A stretch of DNA of 64,000 nucleotides from Zygnema cylindricum (taxonomy: Eukaryota > Streptophyta > Zygnematophyceae > Zygnematales > Zygnemataceae). Positions 9,318 through 19,796 of the stretch are shown piece by piece. Within the stretch, counting starts at the first letter, position 1, and each line of letters starts with the position of its first letter. Under the pieces are notes generated by a model. That model worked only from the letters and a program-made list of their open reading frames with translations, ran no database searches and had not been told where the DNA came from. The stretch covers positions 108,954-172,953 of the forward strand of contig JBBHKE010000100.1 in the NCBI GenBank assembly GCA_037447655.1, written 5' to 3'. The translations under genes were made by a program, and so were the position numbers.

Positions 9318-11273
9318 ATGGATGAAGGAAAGTCTGTGGATCCCTTGAAATATACAAAGTCAGTAAAAATCAGATTTGAGTCAGAAAATTCCGATGACTT
9401 TGAGCTCCCTAACTATCCAGGTTTTAGAGAAGATGACATTATTGCAGATACAAATCAGACCAAAAAGGACTCGGCTGTGGAAACTCCAGTGATAACTCTA
9501 CTCGAAGCGAAAGACGTGGTGGAAATTGATTCGGAATCTTGGGATAGGGGAGAAGCCGAGTTTGTTCGAAAGAATCCACGAGAACCATCTATTCCGGCCT
9601 CAGATTTTGAGGGGGGAAGGAGAAGTAGCAAAAGACTGCAAGAAAAACAGGTTAATAACAAGGTAACTAAACTATCTCATCAAGATGAACCTCAAACTTA
9701 TCGAGAGGCAATGACTTGTCCAGAAAGAAACCGGTGGAAGACAGCCATCAATGAGGAGATGGCCTCAATTATGGCAGCCGATACTTGGGAGCTGGTGGAT
9801 TGTCCACCTAACCAAAAACTAATCGGTTGTAAGTGGGTTTTCAAATTAAAACTGAACCCAGATAACACAATCGAGCGCTACAAGGCAAGATTAGTGGCAA
9901 AGGGATTTACACAAAAAGAGGGAATGGACTACGAGGAAACCTTTGCCCCGGTGGTCAGATTTCCCTCCGTCCGCATACTTCTCAGCCTGGCAGCAGCGGA
10001 AGACATGGAAGTGCACCAGATGGACATCAAGACAACCTTTTTGCATGGAGAATTGGAAGAGGAGATCTTCATGCGACAACCCGAAGGGTTTGTGGAGGAA
10101 GGAGAGGAGAGTAAGGTATGCCGGCTGATTAAATCTCTTTATGGTTTGAAACAGCCGCCTCGACAGTGGAATAAGAAGCTTGATGAGTTTCTTACCGGTG
10201 TGGGATATATCTGGATTAGCTCAGATCACTCAATCTATGTTTTCGAAGATGAGGAAGGTTTTATATTTATTGCAATTTATGTTGATGATTTGCTTGTCTT
10301 AAGTAAATCAATGGAAAAAATTAATAAACTAAAAACCAATCTTAAGGGGAGATTTGAAATGAAGGATATGGGGGAAGCAAAATATATTTTGGGAATTGAA
10401 GTAGAGAGAGACCGAAAAAGAAAAATTATAAGATTGTCTCAAAAAGAAGCAATAGGGAACATGCTTGAAAAATTTCAAATGGATAAAGCTAATAGTTGTA
10501 CAACTCCAATAGAGTTGAAGAAGGGAAGTGAAGGGAGTGAGGAAGAAGGAGTCATAGTCTTAGACGAGGAATTATCTCCTGAAGAACAGAAGTTCATGCA
10601 GACTATTCCTTACAGGCAAGTAGTGGGAAGTCTAATCTATTTTATGAATTGTACCCAGCCGGATTTAGCTGTAGCTGTAGGAGTGCTGAGTAGAAGTCTA
10701 AATGCTCCCACTAAGAGGGATTGGGAGGCAGCTAAGAGAGCCCTTAGATATTTGATAGGAACTAGGGATCTATGGTTGCATCTGGGTGGGGAGAATACTG
10801 ACATCACTACTTGGAGTGATGCCAGTTATAGTGATGCTCCGATGGGGAGATGCACTTCTGGATATGTATTATATGTGGGTGATGGGGCTTGCTGTTGGAG
10901 TAGCAAACAACAAAAAGTTATTGCTCAGTCCACCATGGAGGCTCAGTATATGGCCTCTTGCTCTGCTGTAAAAGAATTGATGTGGGTCAAGTCTTTGCTT
11001 GGTGAGCTTGGTCACCTTCAAAGTGGTGTGCAGAATTTTTTTTGTGATAATCAGGCTGCAATCGCTATTTCTGCCAATCCTAAACATCATTTTAAAGCTA
11101 AACACATGGACATTAGACTTAGCTTTGTTAGAGAGAAAGTAGAAAACAAAATAATCAGTTTAGAGTACCGACCAGATAGTGAGATGGTAGCAGATATGAT
11201 GACCAAACTTGTGCCTTCCCCTAAGCTTATTTTCTGCAGGGAAAAGTGTGGTCTGAAATTAAAGATTGACTAG
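9318..11273 (+). CDS. pol: Copia B reverse transcriptase-RNaseH, open 651 codons
   Basis: The longest intact frame in the window, from an in-frame ATG after the integrase stop to TAG. Residues 1-110 are an acidic integrase tail ending in the RRSSKRLQEKQ block. RT follows with WKTAINEEMASI, GCKWVFKLK, YKARLVAKGFTQ, the MDIKTTFLHGELEEEI palm motif (first Asp) and YVDDLLVL with the paired Asp. RNaseH has TTWSDASYSDAP, CTSGYVLYVG, QSTMEAQYMA (Glu; usually E-A-E-Y), FCDNQAAIAI and the KHMDIRLSFVREKV tail. All main catalytic positions are present. It would normally be released from a Gag-Pol polyprotein; upstream breaks make that unlikely now. Confidence 0.9.
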   Translation: MDEGKSVDPLKYTKSVKIRFESENSDDFELPNYPGFREDDIIADTNQTKKDSAVETPVITLLEAKDVVEIDSESWDRGEAEFVRKNPREPSIPASDFEGGRRSSKRLQEKQVNNKVTKLSHQDEPQTYREAMTCPERNRWKTAINEEMASIMAADTWELVDCPPNQKLIGCKWVFKLKLNPDNTIERYKARLVAKGFTQKEGMDYEETFAPVVRFPSVRILLSLAAAEDMEVHQMDIKTTFLHGELEEEIFMRQPEGFVEEGEESKVCRLIKSLYGLKQPPRQWNKKLDEFLTGVGYIWISSDHSIYVFEDEEGFIFIAIYVDDLLVLSKSMEKINKLKTNLKGRFEMKDMGEAKYILGIEVERDRKRKIIRLSQKEAIGNMLEKFQMDKANSCTTPIELKKGSEGSEEEGVIVLDEELSPEEQKFMQTIPYRQVVGSLIYFMNCTQPDLAVAVGVLSRSLNAPTKRDWEAAKRALRYLIGTRDLWLHLGGENTDITTWSDASYSDAPMGRCTSGYVLYVGDGACCWSSKQQKVIAQSTMEAQYMASCSAVKELMWVKSLLGELGHLQSGVQNFFCDNQAAIAISANPKHHFKAKHMDIRLSFVREKVENKIISLEYRPDSEMVADMMTKLVPSPKLIFCREKCGLKLKID

Positions 11274-11286
11274 AAAATAAGGGGAG
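11274..11286 (+). other. Polypurine tract of copia B
   Basis: AAAATAAGGGGAG sits directly before the 3' LTR and after the pol stop. The same tract, with at most one change, precedes the 3' LTR of elements C, X, D and E, which confirms these LTR starts. Confidence 0.85.
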
Positions 11287-12345
11287 TGTAGAAATTAATG
11301 GTCTTTTAAAGTATTTTCTAGGTCTGAATAGAAATAAGAAAGAAGCCGAGGCAGTGTACCTCTAACTTCTCTCTCCAACTCTCAAACTTGTCGCAGTCAC
11401 TGAGAAATTGGAGAGGGAGCTAGAGCCATGGCTACCTAGGCTATCCAGAGGTTTACGGGAATATATATTTTAGTTAGGGGTTTAATTTACTAGAAGGTAT
11501 GTGCCGGCCACAGGATTTGATCCTGGTACCTACCGGCCGGCAGTCAACCGGTAGTCGGTAGCCTTAGCCGTTAAGTGTAGAATCAGTGTTACGTACTATT
11601 AGGTTTGATAATTAATTAAACACTTCTACGTTGCATAGTTCATTTAACTGCAATAGTTTTACGGGATACATAGATCAAGTAGATGTAAAAGTACAGATTC
11701 TGGTACGAGTACGAAACCAATACCGCGCATTTATTCCTTTAGTGAAACGAATACCGCGCATGCATTTATTACGGCTACGATTAAATGTGAATTTAATCTG
11801 ACGGCCGGAATTAACGCCGAGATCGCGGAAGAGGATTTTTGGCGGTTTGTGGTTATCGCCACATCGGATGACACGTGGCGGAATGACATTGGATCGCGGC
11901 ATCTCCGAAGATTAGGGGAGCGAATCCGGACATACCACGTGTCGACATTTAGGCCATGTCATACAATGTTCGTACAGAAAGTTCACCGGCAGCTGTACTT
12001 TTGTGTACGAAACTGAAATCTGATTGGCTCCGTACATCAGTAGATAGAGTCTGTGAGAGAGTTAGGACTTAGAAAAATTAGAAGATAGGACCCTCTCTCC
12101 CAGAGAGCTTCTGTACAAAAGGTCAACTTTGACCCTCCATAACTTACTGCTCAGGGGAGCAAATTCAGAGATTATTTTTGTTATCGACTCAGGGAAGTCT
12201 TGTTTTCATAGGGGTGAAGTTGGTCAGAGTTTTTGTCTGCCAAGGTAGCAGTTATTTTTTGCTGAAACACAAAGGGATCAGGGTTATCCTAGAGGCTTCT
12301 TCGAAGCTGTCCACTCTAAGGACTTATGGAGGTCTCAGAGTTTCA
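11287..12345 (+). repeat. 3' LTR of copia B
   Basis: Matches the 5' LTR with scattered substitutions (for example tactat/tactag near 11490). It ends GAGTTTCA before the CATAG duplication. It keeps the tRNA-like stem (11502-11542) and an ATG 17 bases before its end, which here leads nowhere. Confidence 0.93.
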
Positions 12346-13448
12346 CATAGCTCAAACAGACCCCTCCAAAAGTGACTCACAAATTTCTGATCCCAAAAGC
12401 TGACGATCCTCTTTGGGAGTCCGTGATGGCGGAATATTTTCGAAAGAATAAGTCTGCCACATTTTGCGCTCGCTGTGGCGGTGGTTGTCGTGGGTAAGAA
12501 ATGAGCCATTTTTGTCAGGTAATCCACGACGACGAAGATAGAGTCATAACCTTCCCTGGTTAACGGGAGAGCAACGATGAAGTCCATCGAAATCGCTTCC
12601 CAAGGAACTGATGGTATCGGAAGGGGTTGCAACAGACTTTGGTGACCCGATTCCGCTTTGTTTCAATTACAGGAGTCACACGTCCGTACATACTCCGCAA
12701 TGTCCCGAGTCATGTTTGGCCAATAATACACCTCAGCGACACGTGCGGTTGTTTTATCCCGGCCGAAGTGTCCACTGAGTGGTTCATCATGACTTAATTT
12801 CTGTATCCAATGCCGTAGCTCTTGGTTTGTCGGTACGTAAAGTCTCGTCGTTTTACTTGGTCTGTATTGCCATATTCCAACGGTGGTCCGAACCAATACC
12901 TTTCGTTTTATCAGTTCTCGTAATGTCTCGTCGTCGTCATATGTTGCCTTGATTCTACTTAGCCACTGCTCGTACACTTGCACCGTACTGGTCACTGCGC
13001 TCAATTTCGGATCTTGCGCTGTGGTCGCTGCTGCGGTGTTCTTCTTCACCGAGCTAACATCGACATCCTGCGATGTGTGCGATCGTTGGTCCGTCACTGG
13101 AGCAGCGACTATGGGTCTTCTCGAGAGCGCATCTGTCGAATTCGTCTTGCCCGACTTGTATTCAATGACAAGTTCCGGCCCGAAGGTCTGGAGAAACGTC
13201 ATCCAGCGCACTTGTTTCTTGGACAATTTCGGTTGTGTTTGCAGGTACTGCAGGGCGTGGTGACCCGTGATAATTTTGATCCGCTTCCCTTGAACGTAAC
13301 ATTTCCAAACCTCTAGCGCATTGATTATCGCAATTGTTTCCTTTTCATGGGTGGCCCAGTTAAGCTCCGCTGCCTTTAGTTTTCGACTGTCGTAGGCAAT
13401 GGGTTGCAGGCCTTTCCCATGATCCTGCATAAAGATCGCTCCAATAGC
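12346..13448 (-). pseudogene. pol: Gypsy A pol, first copy: RNaseH and integrase N-terminal part
   Basis: From 13448 leftwards: RNaseH (FMQDHGKGLQPIAYDSRKL, NWATHEKETIAII, the TGHHALQYL motif where the usual Asp of TDHHAL is Gly, NSTDALSRRP), a Thr/Ala-rich linker, the integrase zinc finger to CDSCN, then MDFIVALPL and DYLTKMAHFLPTTT. The frame breaks near 12640 and near 12480, where ARDVADLFF is scrambled. It ends at the CATAG duplication of copia B and continues at 5873. On the right it joins 19797 across copia C; together they read [17 protein letters not shown]. Confidence 0.85.
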
Positions 13449-14450
13449 TGTTGAAATTATTATTTTTATGGTATTTTCTAGGTTTGAATTTAGTACAAAT
13501 AGAAAAAGGTGGACAGCCTACCTCGGCCTCCTCTCTCTTCCCACCATACTTGTCGTAGTCACTGAGGGATAGAGAGGGTGGCTGAGCCATGGCTGTCCTC
13601 GCTTAAGCAGGCAGGGTTAAAGATTGACTTATGTCACTCTCAACAAAAGGTTGAGTCCGGCAAGACTCGAACCTCCGACCGGTGGAGCACGTCTTAGGCG
13701 TTAGCTCTAAACCAGTCTGTCGTAGAAGTCCGTTAGGATACATTAAGTTTGATATTTATTTAAACAACGTTACGTCTATGAATTCGATTAACGGAATTAC
13801 AAACGAAAGAACATGGAACCAAGTATTATATAGTGCAAACATTATTTCGCACGCAAACAAATGAATCGGACATTTGATTTCGACGGCGGACATTTAATAT
13901 CGAATGGGATCCGACGGCGTACATCAATGCCGAGATCACGGAATGATCATTTTTGGCGTTTATGGACGTGGCGTGACGTGGGGCCACGCGGAGGGATAAC
14001 ATTTGGTCGTAGGAATTCCGGCAAACATAAGGACAAGTAAAAAGTGGACACGCGTCCACCTATTGGCGTTGCCGTACATGGGCCGTACAGAAAGTACATC
14101 GGCCATAGTACTTTTCTGTACTCTACAGTGATCTGATTGGTTCGTACTTCAAAAGATAGGGTTTGTGAGAGGGATTTAGGACTTAGAGAATTTTTGTAGA
14201 TAGGAACCTCTCTCTCTTTGAGAATTTCTATAAACTTGGCATCTTTGCCGACTCATAACTAATGGGTTGGTTGGCCGTTTTCAGTGATTCTTTTTGCTAC
14301 GAACTCACAGGAGTCCAGGCTCCATAGGGCTGCAGTCAAATTGTCAGATTGCCTTCTTGGGCAGCAGTGGTCGTGGCTTAAAGTGGGTTAGTTAAATACT
14401 ATCTAGAGGCTTCCTGTATTCTGTAGTCCAATGGAGGACACGGAATTGCA
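13449..14450 (+). repeat. 5' LTR of copia C
   Basis: TG...CA ends, followed by the PBS agttatgggcccacc. It shares the copia-LTR plan (tagtcactgag, gagccatggct, tRNA-like module, GTAC inverted repeat, gattgg, CTATAAA near 14229) but lacks the paired G-boxes seen in B. The gag ATG is at 14431, 20 bases before the LTR end. Confidence 0.93.
13653..13721 (-). other. tRNA-like module in LTR C, best B-box match
   Basis: On the minus strand this reads from a D-arm-like CAGACTGGTTTAGAGC through a short middle to GGTTCGAGTCT (13673-13663), which fits the RNA polymerase III B-box consensus GGTTCGANNCY. The order and spacing resemble a tRNA without a proper acceptor stem, as in tRNA-derived SINE heads. 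The 3' LTR has the same module at about 18994-19062, and LTR X a less decayed version (34195-34263) with CAGACTGGTTAGAGC. Confidence 0.55.
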
Positions 14451-15520
14451 AGTTATGGGCCCACCCTCTAGGGTGCCCACCTTCAATGGATCTGGGTTCA
14501 TCTATTGGGAAGCCATGATTATGAGAGCTTTGTGTGAGAAACGATACTGGGGTATCGTCAGTGGACAAGTGAAACGTCCACCTTCAGGAACTCCACCACG
14601 ATTTCGGGGAGTAAGGTTTTTTGCAACAACGGCTGCTTCAGCGGAGGAGACAGATGATAGGGACAGCAGTGTGTCCAAAAAGGAGAAAGGGAAGGAGACA
14701 CCCCTCACTCCTATTGTCACAGTATCGGGAGCGGCGACCGTGAAGACCGTGGAGAACGATACTCAAATGTGGGAGGATGTAAACATGGCTGCCAAGAACT
14801 TCATTCTAAGGCACCTCACTCAAGGTTTGGCCACTCCTCATCTTCACATTTACAAGGCCGAGGAGTTGTGGGAGAGTTTGGTGGAGATTTATAGAGCTGG
14901 AACTATTCAGGAGCTCCAGTTGGCTGAGCAAAAGCTATTGAGTTACCCTTACAAAATGAAAGATGTTAGATTACTGGAATGATCTTTCTTGTTTGTATAT
15001 GGAAATGGAAAGTGCCGGGTGGTCAGGTACAATGAAAATGAAAGTTACCACCCTTATCATGAAATTACCAGATGAGTTAGAAAACATAATGTACCGAGTA
15101 GAAGGAATGCCTGATAGTTCAAGGAAATGGAACACAGTAGTCAGGATGATACTTGTGCAGGAAAACACAATGGAGATTAGGAGAGGAGGAAAGAGCATTC
15201 AAGCTCTAGCAGCAGGAGGGGACCGATGGGGGAAGGACCCGAAGAAACCTTATAGAGGGGAGAGAGATCATTTTGGGGGACAGAGGCCCCCAAAGGGTCT
15301 TTGTCATTATTGCAAAAAGCCGGGACACTTTATTGCAGATTGTGTCAAGCTATCAGAGCCGAGGCTCCAAGAGAACCGTGGAGGGGGCTCTTTTGGAGGG
15401 AAGAAAAAGGCACTTGTGGTTACAAAAGTGTCAGGAGAAACCGAGGATGAATCTTGTGAGAATGATGGGGAGCTTCTTCTTGACGAGAGTCTGGAGGAGA
15501 AGGAGATCCCTCGGAGGCAA
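14431..15520 (+). pseudogene. gag: Copia C gag
   Basis: Starts in the LTR (MEDTELQVMGPPSRVP), crosses the PBS, keeps FIYWEAMIM and the block NMAAKNFILRHLTQGLATPHL. A small deletion near 14957 shifts the frame (codons for YKEGKMLDYYND in element D are disturbed). The frame resumes at 14963 with LIMKLPDELENIM and an intact zinc knuckle CHYCKKPGHFIADC, then a Lys/acidic linker ending IPRRQKC. A further shift near 15515 separates gag from the protease. Confidence 0.85.
14451..14465 (+). other. Half-tRNA primer-binding site of copia C
   Basis: AGTTATGGGCCCACC directly after the LTR gives 14 consecutive bases complementary to the anticodon-arm region of initiator tRNA-Met. It reads VMGPP in the gag frame. 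Confidence 0.85.
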
Positions 15521-16665
15521 AAGTGTGTCTTGGAGCAATTCGGGAAGCTCCACAAGAAGGATGGATCATCGACTCAGGTGTATCCATGCATATGTGTCGT
15601 GATAAAGAACTCTTCACTAAGCTAAGAAAGATTCCTACTGTAGAGATAGAGTATGGGGATAGGAGAGTGGTTACTACATATCTAGTGGGATCAGTAGATC
15701 TGAAAGTCTTAGTGGAGGGTAAGACTTCTATACTTACATTCTCAGATGTACTTTACATCCCACAGCTGAGTAAAAATCTTGTCTCTACGTCTGTGTTAGA
15801 TGACAAAGAGTTTGATACCTTCACCACAAAGGGTGTCTTTACAGCTAAGTATGGGAATGAAGTTTACTTCACAGCAGATAAGGGTAGCCAAAGAATGTTT
15901 AGGCTTAACCTGAGTAATGAAAAGAAGAATGCTTACTATGTTGGTGTTCCTAATGTGATGATTTGGCATAAGCGGTTGGGGCATGTGCATTTTGATAGGT
16001 TGAGGGAAATAAAAAAGCTTGGGGTAGTGGATGGCATTTAGTTTGGGGATAATGAAATGATGGATGATTGTAGTGGTTGTGCTTAAGGTAAGGCTCACAG
16101 ACTTCCCTTTCCCAAAGTCGCCACATATAGAGGTGAGAAAGTGTTAGATTTGGTCCACACAGATATTTGGGGACCTGCAAAAGTACCTTCGATTGGAGGA
16201 AAGAGGTTTATGATGACAATAACTGGTGACTGGTCTAGATACTCTAGAGTGTACTTTCTGAAAACAAAGTCTGAAGCATCAACTTACTTCAAAGAATATA
16301 AAGCTTGGAGTGAGAAGTTGCATGAAACCCCCATTAAGAGGATAAGGAGTGATAATGCGGGGGAATATACCTCTAACGAGTTTGAGGAATATCTGAGAGA
16401 TGAGGGAGTGTAGCACCAGAATACTGTACCATATAATCCGGAACAAAATGGGGTAGCTGAGAGGTTGAATCGAACACTAGGAGATAGTGTGCGCAGTATG
16501 TTAGCAGACAAGAAAATATGAAAGAGATTTTGGGCAGAAGCAATGAACTGTGCCAACTACATTAAAAATAAAGTCCTTACCTCAGCTGTAAAGGGAGTGA
16601 CACCTTATGAGAGATGGGTTGGAAGGAAACCAGATATCTCACACCTTAAAGTATTTGGTAGCTAA
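15521..16665 (+). pseudogene. pol: Copia C protease and integrase
   Basis: The protease motif WIIDSGVSMHMC is intact, followed by IEYGDRRVVTT and FSDVLYIPQLSKNLVS. Integrase has IWHKRLGHVH ... CSGC, HTDIWGPAKVP, RSDNAGEYTS and NPEQNGVAERLNR, so all three catalytic residues remain. In-frame stops lie near 16039 (TAG), 16084 (TAA), 16411 (TAG), 16519 (TGA) and 16663 (TAA). Four of these five correspond to C-to-T changes in CAG or CAA codons when compared with B or D. Confidence 0.85.
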
Positions 16666-18776
16666 GTGTACAGTCTTGACACGGATAGGAAAAACTGGAA
16701 ACTAGATGCTAAGGGAAAACCTGAATACTTTGTGGGATATGATGAGGATGTTAAGGGATATAGAGTCTATGACTTAGCAAAGAAAGATATCATTCCCGTC
16801 AAACACTTAGTTGTCATGGATGAAGGGAAGTCATTTGACCCCTTCAAATATACAAAGAAGATAAGGATCAGATTTGAGTCCGAAAGTGATGAGAATTCGG
16901 TCGTTTCCGAAAAGGACATGAATGAAACCGTGATTACAGATTCAGGGGAGATCGAAGATACAGGAGACTCACTGGAAACCACACATACTCCTATGGACTT
17001 CGAGGAGATAGAAGAAGCGGGACAAGAACCAGTTTCCATGGACAGGGGAGCCGATGAGACACTCAGAAGAAATCCAAGACTTCCATCTATTTCAGCTTCG
17101 GAGTTTGAGGGAGGAAGGAGGAGCAGCAAAAGGATACAGGAAAAACAAGCTGCTCATAAGGTAACTAAGCTATCTCACCCACATGATCCTCAGTCTTACT
17201 TAGAGGCAGTGAATAGTCCAGAGAAAGAAAGTTGGATTAGAGCAATAAATGATGAGATGGCTTCTATCATGGAAGCAAATTCTTGGGAACTAGCGGATTG
17301 CCCTCCAGACAGAAAACCTATTGGATGTAAATGGGTTTTTAAACTAAAACTGAACCCAGATTATACAATTCAGAGGTATAAGGCTCGATTGGTAGCGAAG
17401 GGGTTCACCCAAAAAGAGGGGATTGATTATGAGGAGACCTTTGCTCCAGTTGTTTGGTTCCCATCGGTAAGGATTCTCCTTAGTCTGGCCGCAGTGGAAG
17501 ACATGGAAATATACCAGATGGACATTAAGACTGCTTTTCTTAATGGTGAGTTAGAGGAAGAAATTTTTATGAGGCAACCCGAGGGGTTTGTGGAAGAAGG
17601 AGAAGAGAGCAAAGTCTGCAGGCTCATAAAGTCCTTATATGGACTGAAACAGGCTCCCTGACAGTGGAATAAGAAACTAGATGAGTTTCTCACCGATCTG
17701 GGATACATTCAGATCAGCTCTGACCATTCTATCTATATGTTTGAAGATGAGAATGGTGTCATTTTTATTGTAATTTATGTGGATGATCTACTTGTGTTAA
17801 GTAAGTCTTTGGAGAATATGAATAGGCTAAAGAAAGATCTTAGGGGCAGATTTGATATGAAAGATTTACGGGAGGCAAAATATATTTTGGGGATCCAAAT
17901 GGAGAGAGATAGGGGGAAGAAGATTATCAGATTTACTCAGAAAGAAGTAATAGGTAATATGCTTGAGAAATTCTAGATGGAAAATGCTAACAGTTGTACC
18001 ACTCCCATGGACTTGAAAAACGTAAGTGATGGGAGTGTAGAAGGAGGAGTGATGATCTTAGATGATCAGATGAGTCCGGAGGAGAGAGAGTTTATGAAGT
18101 CTATCCCTTATAGACAGGTCGTAGGAAGCTTAATCTATTTTATGAACTGTACCAGGCCGGACATAGCGGCAGCAGTTGGAGTACTCAGTAGGAGTCTTAA
18201 TGATCCTAGGAAGAGAGACTGGGAGGTAGCCAAGAGAGTCATGAGATATCTGGTTGGAACCAGAGAATTATGGTTGCATTTGGGAGGGGAGCACACTGAC
18301 ATCACTACTTGGAGTGATGCCAATTATGGGGAGGCACCCATGAGACGATGCACTTCTGGGTATGTGTTGTATGTTGGGGAAGGTGCATGTTGTTGGAGCA
18401 GTAAGCAACAAAAGGTGGTTGTTCAAACCACCATGGAGGCTGAATACATGGCCTCTTGTTCTGCTGTGAAAGAGTTGATGTGGGTCAAGTCCTTGCTGCA
18501 AGAACTGGGTATATGAAGGAGGGAGTGCATGAAGTGTTTTGTGATAATCAAGCGGCCATAGCAATTGGAGCCAATCCAAAACATCATTTTAAGGCTAAAC
18601 ATATGGACATAAGATTAAGTTTTGTAAGAGAAAAGGTTGAGGATAAAATCGTGAATCTTGTATATAAATCCGATGAGGAAATGGTAGCTGATATGATGAC
18701 AAAACCGGTGCCTTCTCCCTAGTTAAAATATTGCAGGGAAAAGTGTGGATTAAAAATGAAATTTAAATGAGACTAG
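16666..18776 (+). pseudogene. pol: Copia C reverse transcriptase-RNaseH
   Basis: The open stretch 16666-17661 carries the integrase tail, RRSSKRIQEKQ, GCKWVFKLK, VAKGFTQKEG and MDIKTAFLNGELEEEI. TGA at 17659-17661 replaces the CGA arginine in the AP-R-QWNKK motif. YVDDLLVL follows, then TAG at 17974-17976 (KF-stop-MENANSC). RNaseH includes TTWSDANYGEAP, CTSGYVLYVG, TTMEAEYMA and FCDNQAAIAI, with a frameshift near 18510 and TAG at 18720. Two of the stops recur in other elements in the window. Confidence 0.85.
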
Positions 18777-19791
18777 AAAATAAGGGGAGTGTTGAAATTA
18801 TTATTTTTATGGTATTTTCTAGGTTTGAATTTAGTACAAATAGAAAAAGGTGGACAGCCTGCCTCCGCCTCGTCTCTCTTCCCACCAGACTTGTCGTAGT
18901 CACTGAGGGATAGAGAGGGTGGCTGAGCCGTGGCTCTCCTTGCTTAAGCAGGCAGGGCTAAAGATTGACTTATGTCACTCTCAACAAAAGGTTGAGTCCG
19001 GCAAGACTCGAACCTCCGACCGGTGGAGTACAGCTTAGGCGTTAGCTCTAAACCAGTCTGTCGTAGAAGTCCGTTAGGATACATTAAGTTTGATATTTAT
19101 TTAAACAACGTTACGTCTATGAATTCGATTAACGAAATTACAAACGAAAGAACATGGAACCAAGTATTATATAGTGCGAACATTATTTCGCACGCAAACA
19201 AATGAATCGGACATTTGATTTCGACGGCGGACATTTAATATCGAATGGGATCCGACGGGGTATATCAATGCCGAGATCACGGAATGATCATTTTTGGCGT
19301 TTATGGACGTGGCGTGACGTGGCCCCACGCGGAGGGACAACATTTGGTTGCAGGAATTCCGGAGAACATAAGGACGAGTAAAAAGTGGACACGCGTCCAC
19401 CTATTGGCGTTGCCGTAAATGGGCCGTACAGAAAGTACATCGGCCATAGTACTTTTCTGTACTCTACAGTGATCTGATTGGTTCGTACTTCAATAGATAG
19501 GGTTTGTGAGAGGGATGTAGGACTTAGAGAATTTTGGTAGATAGGAACCTCTCTCTCTTTGAGAGTTTGTATAAACTTGGCATCTTTGCCGACTCATAAC
19601 TAATCGGCTGGTTGGCCGTTTTCAGTGATTCTTTTTGCTACGGACTTAGGGGAGTCCACGCTGCATAGGGGTGCAGTCAAATTGTCAGTTTGTCTTCTAG
19701 GGCAGCAGTGGTCGTGGCTTAAAGTGGGTTAGTTAAATACTATCTAGAGGCTTTCTGTATTCTGTAGTCCTATGGAGGACACAGAATTGCA
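18777..19791 (+). repeat. Polypurine tract and 3' LTR of copia C
   Basis: AAAATAAGGGGAG (18777-18789) precedes the LTR start at 18790. The LTR has the same length as its partner, and its ATG-containing end (atggaggacacagaattgca) is followed by the ATAGC duplication and gypsy sequence. Confidence 0.92.
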
Positions 19792-19796
19792 ATAGC

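Larger units (their letters stand above)
5874..12345 (+). mobile_element. Ty1/copia element B, inserted in gypsy A integrase
   Basis: LTRs 5874-6931 and 11287-12345 (1058 and 1059 bp) begin TGTAGAAATT and end GAGTTTCA. CATAG flanks both ends (5869-5873 and 12346-12350), a perfect 5-bp target duplication. Excising it restores gypsy integrase sequence (FWRGLFELC then GTQLAMS). Internal order is half-tRNA PBS, gag, protease, integrase, RT, RNaseH, PPT. It is the least damaged copia element here, although gag and integrase have stops and an 8-G run shifts the frame. Confidence 0.95.
13449..19791 (+). mobile_element. Ty1/copia element C, inserted in gypsy A RNaseH
   Basis: Two 1002-bp LTRs (13449-14450 and 18790-19791) begin TGTTGAAATTATTATTTTTA and end GAATTGCA. 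ATAGC flanks both ends (13444-13448 and 19792-19796). Removal restores the gypsy RNaseH frame exactly. The internal region has the full copia order but many stops and at least three frameshifts. The LTRs differ by roughly 3-5% in the parts compared. Confidence 0.95.

Noticed and set aside
13653-13721. Functional tRNA gene on the minus strand
   Set aside because: The B-box and D-arm-like parts are good, but there is no complete acceptor stem or clear anticodon arm, and copies occur at the same place in both LTRs of the element. It is an LTR component.
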